A program made the position numbers and the translations under genes. From JAUXJB01 sp965226855 (GTDB taxonomy: Bacteria > Myxococcota_A > UBA9160 > SZUA-336), in NCBI GenBank assembly GCA_965226855.1, contig CBDDEE010000032.1, positions 744,001 through 808,000 of the forward strand: a stretch of 64,000 bases of DNA, given 5' to 3'. This document shows, piece after piece, positions 59,686 through 64,000 of this stretch (its first letter is position 1; every line of letters starts with the position of its first letter). The notes below the pieces were generated by a model. The model saw nothing but the letters and a program-made list of their open reading frames with translations, made no database searches and had not been told where the DNA came from.

Positions 59686-62034
59686 TCAGTGGAAGCGATA
59701 TTTGAGCTCTACTCCGTAGCGCCGGGGATCCGCGTAGAGGCGCATCTGACCACCGACCGTTGCGACATCGGCCACTTGATACAAGTAGTCTTTGTCTCCG
59801 AGATTGTTGACGAAGAAGTGCAGCTCAAAGTCGCCGAGCGTGTCCTCGAGGCGTCCACCTGCGGTGGCGAGGATGAGCCGCGCGTTGGATACGCTGTAGC
59901 TGGACTGTTCGGAGAAGGTTTCGTTGAAAGACGTGAAGTAGTAATTGTCCGACCAGGCATACTCATACCGAAGCGAGGCCGATCCAAGGTCCGAGATGGG
60001 CACGGTGTAGTCCCCGTTGATGAAGAAGGTCTTGTCGGGGGCACGGGGCAGCTGATTCCCTTTGAGGTCCCGAAACTCGCCGAAGAACGGGTCAAGTGAG
60101 TCGTAGTCCTCGAACTCGGCATTCTGGATGGAGAGCCCGGCAGTCAACTGGAATCCCTCGAACGGGAAGGCACGCAGCTCGGCTTCGAAGCCCAGCACCT
60201 CGGCGTCCGCGGCATTCTCAATGGTAGAGGAATTCGCGATGTTGACGATCGCCTGGTAGTCTTCGTAGTCGTAGAAGAAGCCGACGAGATTCAACTGGAG
60301 GCGGTCGTCGAGCCACCTGCTCTTCACACCGATCTCGTAGGACCAGAGGCTTTCCTGATCGAAGTCGGACCCACAGACGTCGGCATTCATGCCGCCGCCC
60401 TTAAAGCCGCGACTCGCCGATGCGTATGCCATGACGGATTCCGAGACGTCGAAATCTACGCCGAACTTCGGGGTCCAAGAGGTGAAGTCGAGGTCGCTCT
60501 CCAGCCCTTCGCACAGGAAAAAATCGTGGCCAAAGCCGGGGACGTCCTCGAGCCCTGGGACTCCAAAAGACACAAGCTGATCGAAGTCCTTCTCCTCGTC
60601 ACTGTATCGTATGCCGACGGTTGCGCGGAGGCGCTCGGTCACGTGGTACGTCGCCTCCCCGAACAGGGCCCAAGCCTCGGTGTCCTGATCCATAGCGAAG
60701 ATAAAATTGTCGACGATTCCCGCATCCAGCACGTCAAACCCAGTTCCGCCGCCGTCCAGGATCGGCTGCGCCAAGGCCGCGAGATCGGGCAGTGTGTAGA
60801 AGAAGCTAGTATCGGCGCGGTCCTTGAAGAAGTACGCTCCGACCACCCAGTCGAGTTTCCCGTCGCCCGCGGAGCTCAGGGTGAGCTCCTGAGTCCACAC
60901 CTTGGAAGTATCTTCCTGATTGGTGTTTATAAAGTTGGCCTCGGTTCCATCGAGGTCCCCATCGAGCTCCATCCTGTTATAGCGGAACGACGTAATGGAG
61001 TTGAGCGTCGCGTCACCAATCAGCGGCAGTCCGTGAAGGTCCAGCTTGATGGTGCTGCTGATTCCCCAGATGCGCTTCTCGTTGTCCAGCTTCCTGTCGA
61101 CGTTGACGCGTTGGGCGTCCGGTTCCAGAGTGCCCCCGAACGTCACCGGACCGAACGGGATTAGCTGGCCGGCGTGCTGGAAGGTCGGCCCATTTCCACG
61201 GTCGCGTGCCCAGTCGTAACGCACCAGGATCTCAAGGTCTTCGGTGGGGGTGTAGCGCAGCGCGCCTCGAAGCGAGTGGTGATCGGTGTCGTCGAGCTTG
61301 TCCCCGTTGAAATTGTTCCGCCTCAGGCCGTCGCTCTGGTCCGTGGTGTAGCTCAGCCGCAGACCCAGTTGCTCGTTAATCGGGCCGCCGAGAGCAGATC
61401 GAATGCGGTAGCGGTTGTTGTCTCCAGCCAGGGCGGAGAACTCCGCTTCCGTAGATTCGGGCGGGGTCTTCGTCCACAGATTCATCGCCCCTCCGGTTGC
61501 ATTCCGGCCGTAGAGCGTTCCTTGCGGACCTCGGAGCACCTCGATTCGCTCCAAGTCATCGTAGATCCCGCTCGAGAGGTAGGAGCGGGCCTGGTAGACG
61601 CCATCGATGTTGAGAGCGACTCCCGGCTCACCCAGGGTGGGTACTTCGAGGCCGACGCCGCGCACCGTGATGTACGTGTAGAAGGTCCCGCGGGCGAAGG
61701 TCATGCCGGGAACCTGGAACTGCAGCTTCTCGAAGCTGTCCAGGTCGCTGCGTGCGATGTCATCCGCAGAAAAGGCCGAGATCGCGATCGGTGTGGTCTG
61801 CAGGTTCGTCTCGCGACGCTGCCCCGTCACGACGACCTCCTCGATCTGGGTCCGTCGGCTCAGGGAGGTCTCCTCTTCGGCCTCCTCTTGAACGAGTGCG
61901 GGCGGAGCCGGCACATCCACGTCTTCTCCGCTCGCCTCATCTCCGAGCGCGGGTGACGCAATGAGAGAGGCGCAGAGGGCGAGGGATGCGCCGTAGGCAA
62001 AGAGCCGGCCTAAGTCGGTCGCGGGATCACGCAT
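59686..62034 (-). CDS. TonB-dependent outer-membrane receptor
   Basis: This 782-residue protein has a signal peptide ending near ASPALG. The TonB box region is IEEVVVTGQRRETN (residues 64-77), the plug contains GPQGTLYGRNATGG, and a 22-strand beta-barrel ends YADPRRYGVELKYRFH with a terminal aromatic. It imports a large or scarce substrate (siderophore, vitamin or hydrophobic compound) using TonB energy. The sequence resembles the CirA-like receptors abundant in sphingomonads and environmental deltaproteobacteria. Substrate is unknown. Confidence 0.93.
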   Translation of the reverse strand: MRDPATDLGRLFAYGASLALCASLIASPALGDEASGEDVDVPAPPALVQEEAEEETSLSRRTQIEEVVVTGQRRETNLQTTPIAISAFSADDIARSDLDSFEKLQFQVPGMTFARGTFYTYITVRGVGLEVPTLGEPGVALNIDGVYQARSYLSSGIYDDLERIEVLRGPQGTLYGRNATGGAMNLWTKTPPESTEAEFSALAGDNNRYRIRSALGGPINEQLGLRLSYTTDQSDGLRRNNFNGDKLDDTDHHSLRGALRYTPTEDLEILVRYDWARDRGNGPTFQHAGQLIPFGPVTFGGTLEPDAQRVNVDRKLDNEKRIWGISSTIKLDLHGLPLIGDATLNSITSFRYNRMELDGDLDGTEANFINTNQEDTSKVWTQELTLSSAGDGKLDWVVGAYFFKDRADTSFFYTLPDLAALAQPILDGGGTGFDVLDAGIVDNFIFAMDQDTEAWALFGEATYHVTERLRATVGIRYSDEEKDFDQLVSFGVPGLEDVPGFGHDFFLCEGLESDLDFTSWTPKFGVDFDVSESVMAYASASRGFKGGGMNADVCGSDFDQESLWSYEIGVKSRWLDDRLQLNLVGFFYDYEDYQAIVNIANSSTIENAADAEVLGFEAELRAFPFEGFQLTAGLSIQNAEFEDYDSLDPFFGEFRDLKGNQLPRAPDKTFFINGDYTVPISDLGSASLRYEYAWSDNYYFTSFNETFSEQSSYSVSNARLILATAGGRLEDTLGDFELHFFVNNLGDKDYLYQVADVATVGGQMRLYADPRRYGVELKYRFH

Positions 62035-62892
62035 TGTGTGGCCTCCAGGTCCGGTGGCCAGGTGTTATCCCGGCTCCCTAGCGTAGTCTGTCTCTAGTAT
62101 TTCTTACAGGTGAATGAGCATACGCTCACCCGCTCCGCCCAGTCAACCGCATGATGCGTTGTTGAATCCGTGCGATTCCGGCCAGTTACAGATCATCCCC
62201 GCCCGGAAGAACTCCACAGCAGGGAACCTCTAACTGGGCACCTCCTCGGTGCCACCGACTTACTCCAGCAGCTTGAACGAGACCGCCGCGAAGAACCCCA
62301 CCAGCGTCGAGATTCCGACCCGCGACCCCGAGCCCGCCAGGTGGACGGCTTCCGGAATCATGGTCGAGACGATCGTCGTGATCATGGCCCCGGCGGCGAC
62401 GCCCTCGATGGCGATGAGCGCGTAGTGGGGAACCGCCCCCCCAATCGCGTACCCGACACCGGCGCCTGCCGCCGTGATCACCATCAACGCGCTCCACATC
62501 GAGAGCACGCGCATTCGGCTCCATCCCTGTGTCCGCATCGCCAGTGAGCTCGACAGCGCCTCTGGGAAGTTCGCCAGGAACAGCCCCGCGATCAGCGTGT
62601 AGGGGACGACCTCCGCAAAGGCCACGTCTGTTCCGCTCGCGAGGCGTCCTGTCAGTATCCCGAGGAAACCCGATCCGATCACGATGCTCTCGGGGATTCC
62701 GTCGATCAACATTCCGAGCCACACCGCGAGCCCGGCGCCGCTGCGCGCCTCTGCAGCCTGCCGGATCTCCGCCGGGCTCGGTACGACTGTTCCCTGTCGC
62801 AAAGCACCGATCGCCTGCTCCCCCCAGCTCTGTTCCATCTGGCTGCGAACTGCATCGCGCTCGCGGATCTCCTCCAGTCGCTCGCTGGCCAT

Positions 62893-62941
62893 CTCGCGAA
62901 AGCCCAGATCAAACTCCGGCGAAAGCCCAGATCAAACTCCG
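62893..62941. repeat. 23-base tandem duplication inside the CNB/ZIP gene
   Basis: The unit GCGAAAGCCCAGATCAAACT plus CCG occurs twice in direct succession. Because 23 is not a multiple of three it shifts the reading frame of the gene. Confidence 0.8.
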
Positions 62942-63507
62942 GACACTCCTTGCGCCAGCGCTCGAAGTCCGCTCCGCGCAGCACCAGTGCCTCTACGCGC
63001 CCTTTTGCTTGCGCAGAGACGGTGCGCGGAATACCGGCCAGCAGCGGAAGCTCGCCAAAGATCCCCCCGGCCCCCACGGTGCGGACGTGCTCGCCGCCGC
63101 GACTGAGCTCGACCTCACCGGACCGGACGAAGAAGAGTTCGTCCGCGACCTCGCCCTCCTCAAACAGGGTCTCGTCTTCGGAGTACGACTCCGCCCTCAC
63201 ATCGCGGATCAGCAGCTCGACCTGTTCGGAGGGGAGCTTCCAGAGCAGCGGAATCGCGCAGAGTTCCTTCAGATAGGACTCGTTCCGCTGTCGCGCCTCT
63301 CGTGTGAACCAACCGATGGCGGTCGAGACCTTGCGGAGAAACCCGCCTCGCGACGCGAGCGCGCGATCGACCGCAACGAAGAGAAGTCCTCCCGCCAGTG
63401 CGCCCGCGGCGAGGATCCAGAAGGCAGCCGCACCCGCGTGTCCGCCGCTTTCGCCAATGTGCTGCACGGTCGGGGCGACCAGTTCGATGGTGACCGCCGC
63501 GATCAGT

Positions 63508-63556
63508 GCCCAGCCTGTCGAACGCGGCCAGCACAGCCGCGGTCGACAGGCTGGGC
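63508..63556. repeat. inverted repeat at the first frameshift of the CNB/ZIP gene
   Basis: GCCCAGCCTGTCGA and TCGACAGGCTGGGC are exact reverse complements with a 21-base loop. One arm coincides with the point where the reading frame shifts, suggesting a templated (quasi-palindrome) mutation. Confidence 0.75.
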
Positions 63557-63727
63557 CGCAGAGCCAACCACACGGCTGACCCCAGAGGGAGCGACACGGC
63601 ACTCAGCCCGCCTAGCGAAACTGCCCAGAGCAAGTAGGTCGAGTCCATTCTCCCCTCCGGGTGTGCCCATACTCTCTTAGCCGGATCGTGAGATGAGAGG
63701 AGCAGGGGACGGGTTACTCTGGCTCCC

Positions 63728-64000
63728 GTGAGCAGGCGCGCGAGTGTCGAGCGAATGCACCAGCTTTACGGGGCAGAGCTCACCGGACCCGCGGGGATCA
63801 TCCACGTGACCGCCCTCTGGCAGAGTCCCTCGGGGGTTCCCCGAGTTCTCCGGGTCAACCAGGCGACGCCGCGGAGCGCCTCGGACTTGTTCGCGCTTTG
63901 TCTGGCGCGTGCTCGCGCCGATGCCATCGTGACGACGGGCGAGATTCTTCGGCATGAGCCGGGCCTTGTGCACCGCATCCCGACAACCGCACCGGAGCTC
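63728..64000 (+). CDS. RibD C-domain-like reductase, partial
   Basis: The frame is open to the window end (91 codons). It starts at GTG 63728 or ATG 63755 (MHQLYGAELTG). LCLARARADAIVTTGEILRH resembles the RxxADAIxxGxxTL motif of RibD/dihydrofolate-reductase-fold proteins. The rest lies outside the window, so assignment is tentative. Confidence 0.5.
   Translation, partial: MSRRASVERMHQLYGAELTGPAGIIHVTALWQSPSGVPRVLRVNQATPRSASDLFALCLARARADAIVTTGEILRHEPGLVHRIPTTAPEL

Larger units (their letters stand above)
62260..63648 (-). pseudogene. cyclic-nucleotide-binding/ZIP-like membrane protein with two frameshifts
   Basis: Three frames make one gene. MDSTYLLWAVSLGGLSAVSL starts at 63648. After a shift near 63530 comes LIAAVTIELVAPTV and a cyclic-nucleotide-binding domain (GGIFGELPLLAGIPRTVSAQ). 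After a second shift come MASERLEEIRERDAVRSQME and a ZIP-like helical bundle (WLGMLIDGIPESIVIGSGFL). The second shift is caused by a 23-base tandem duplication at about 62895-62940, whose removal restores FDLGFREMASERL. Without the shifts it would be a membrane protein gated or sensed by cAMP or cGMP. Confidence 0.75.

Overview
This 64 kb window is high-GC DNA from an environmental bacterium, probably an uncultured deltaproteobacterium-type lineage (Myxococcota or Binatia-like). That placement is inference. It rests on a Pup ligase outside an actinobacterial context, fragments of class III adenylate cyclase/TPR proteins with a C-terminus typical of such genomes, a TonB-dependent receptor, bactofilin, Ltp2-type thiolase and amidohydrolase genes, and the absence of actinobacterial landmarks. 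There is no rRNA gene and no complete tRNA gene. The most striking overall property is decay: many gene fragments, frameshifts, in-frame stops, three dispersed repeat families, three integrase loci and at least three transposon loci. Either this is a real gene graveyard or part of the damage is sequencing or assembly error.

Layout. 1-4 kb holds a glutathione S-transferase, a small membrane protein and a TPR lipoprotein. 4.2-10.2 kb is an integrative island: a HEPN-like protein, small ORFs, a thioredoxin-like protein and a compact tyrosine integrase, with the 3' half of a tRNA-Thr(CGU) at 10142-10186. 11-21.5 kb carries catabolic genes (SDR, indoleamine dioxygenase family, haloalkane dehalogenase, alcohol dehydrogenase, amidohydrolase) among broken ones. 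21.9-26.4 kb has a proteasome alpha-subunit stub followed by intact pafA, an MltF-like transglycosylase and a rhomboid protease. 26.4-36.5 kb mixes intact genes (GFA protein, periplasmic Pcm, bactofilin, SPFH protein, crotonase) with remnants of cyclases, an integrase and CoA transferase.

36.85-45.25 kb is the most interesting region, a same-strand cluster: aminopropyltransferase (SpeE-like) 3' part, EF-hand-like lipoprotein, DUF350 double-repeat membrane protein, an unknown protein, a K+ channel/RCK gene with a broken pore, YjfI (DUF2170), PspA, SpeD and a CbxX-type AAA+ ATPase. It resembles an expanded E. coli yjfIJKLMC operon and suggests an envelope-stress module linking PspA, polyamines and K+ flux. 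An IS5-family element sits exactly at the pspA stop codon. A second, inverted copy of the same length splits a methyltransferase 5.5 kb away. A leaderless-looking higBA toxin-antitoxin pair lies between the copies.

49.9-64 kb has dodecin, a second integrase with a tRNA-Arg-like 3' fragment, an IS91-family transposase, an amidohydrolase, a DUF35/thiolase pair of the ChsH2/Ltp2 type, a TonB-dependent receptor, a frameshifted cyclic-nucleotide-binding/ZIP-like membrane gene, and a RibD-like gene that runs off the end.
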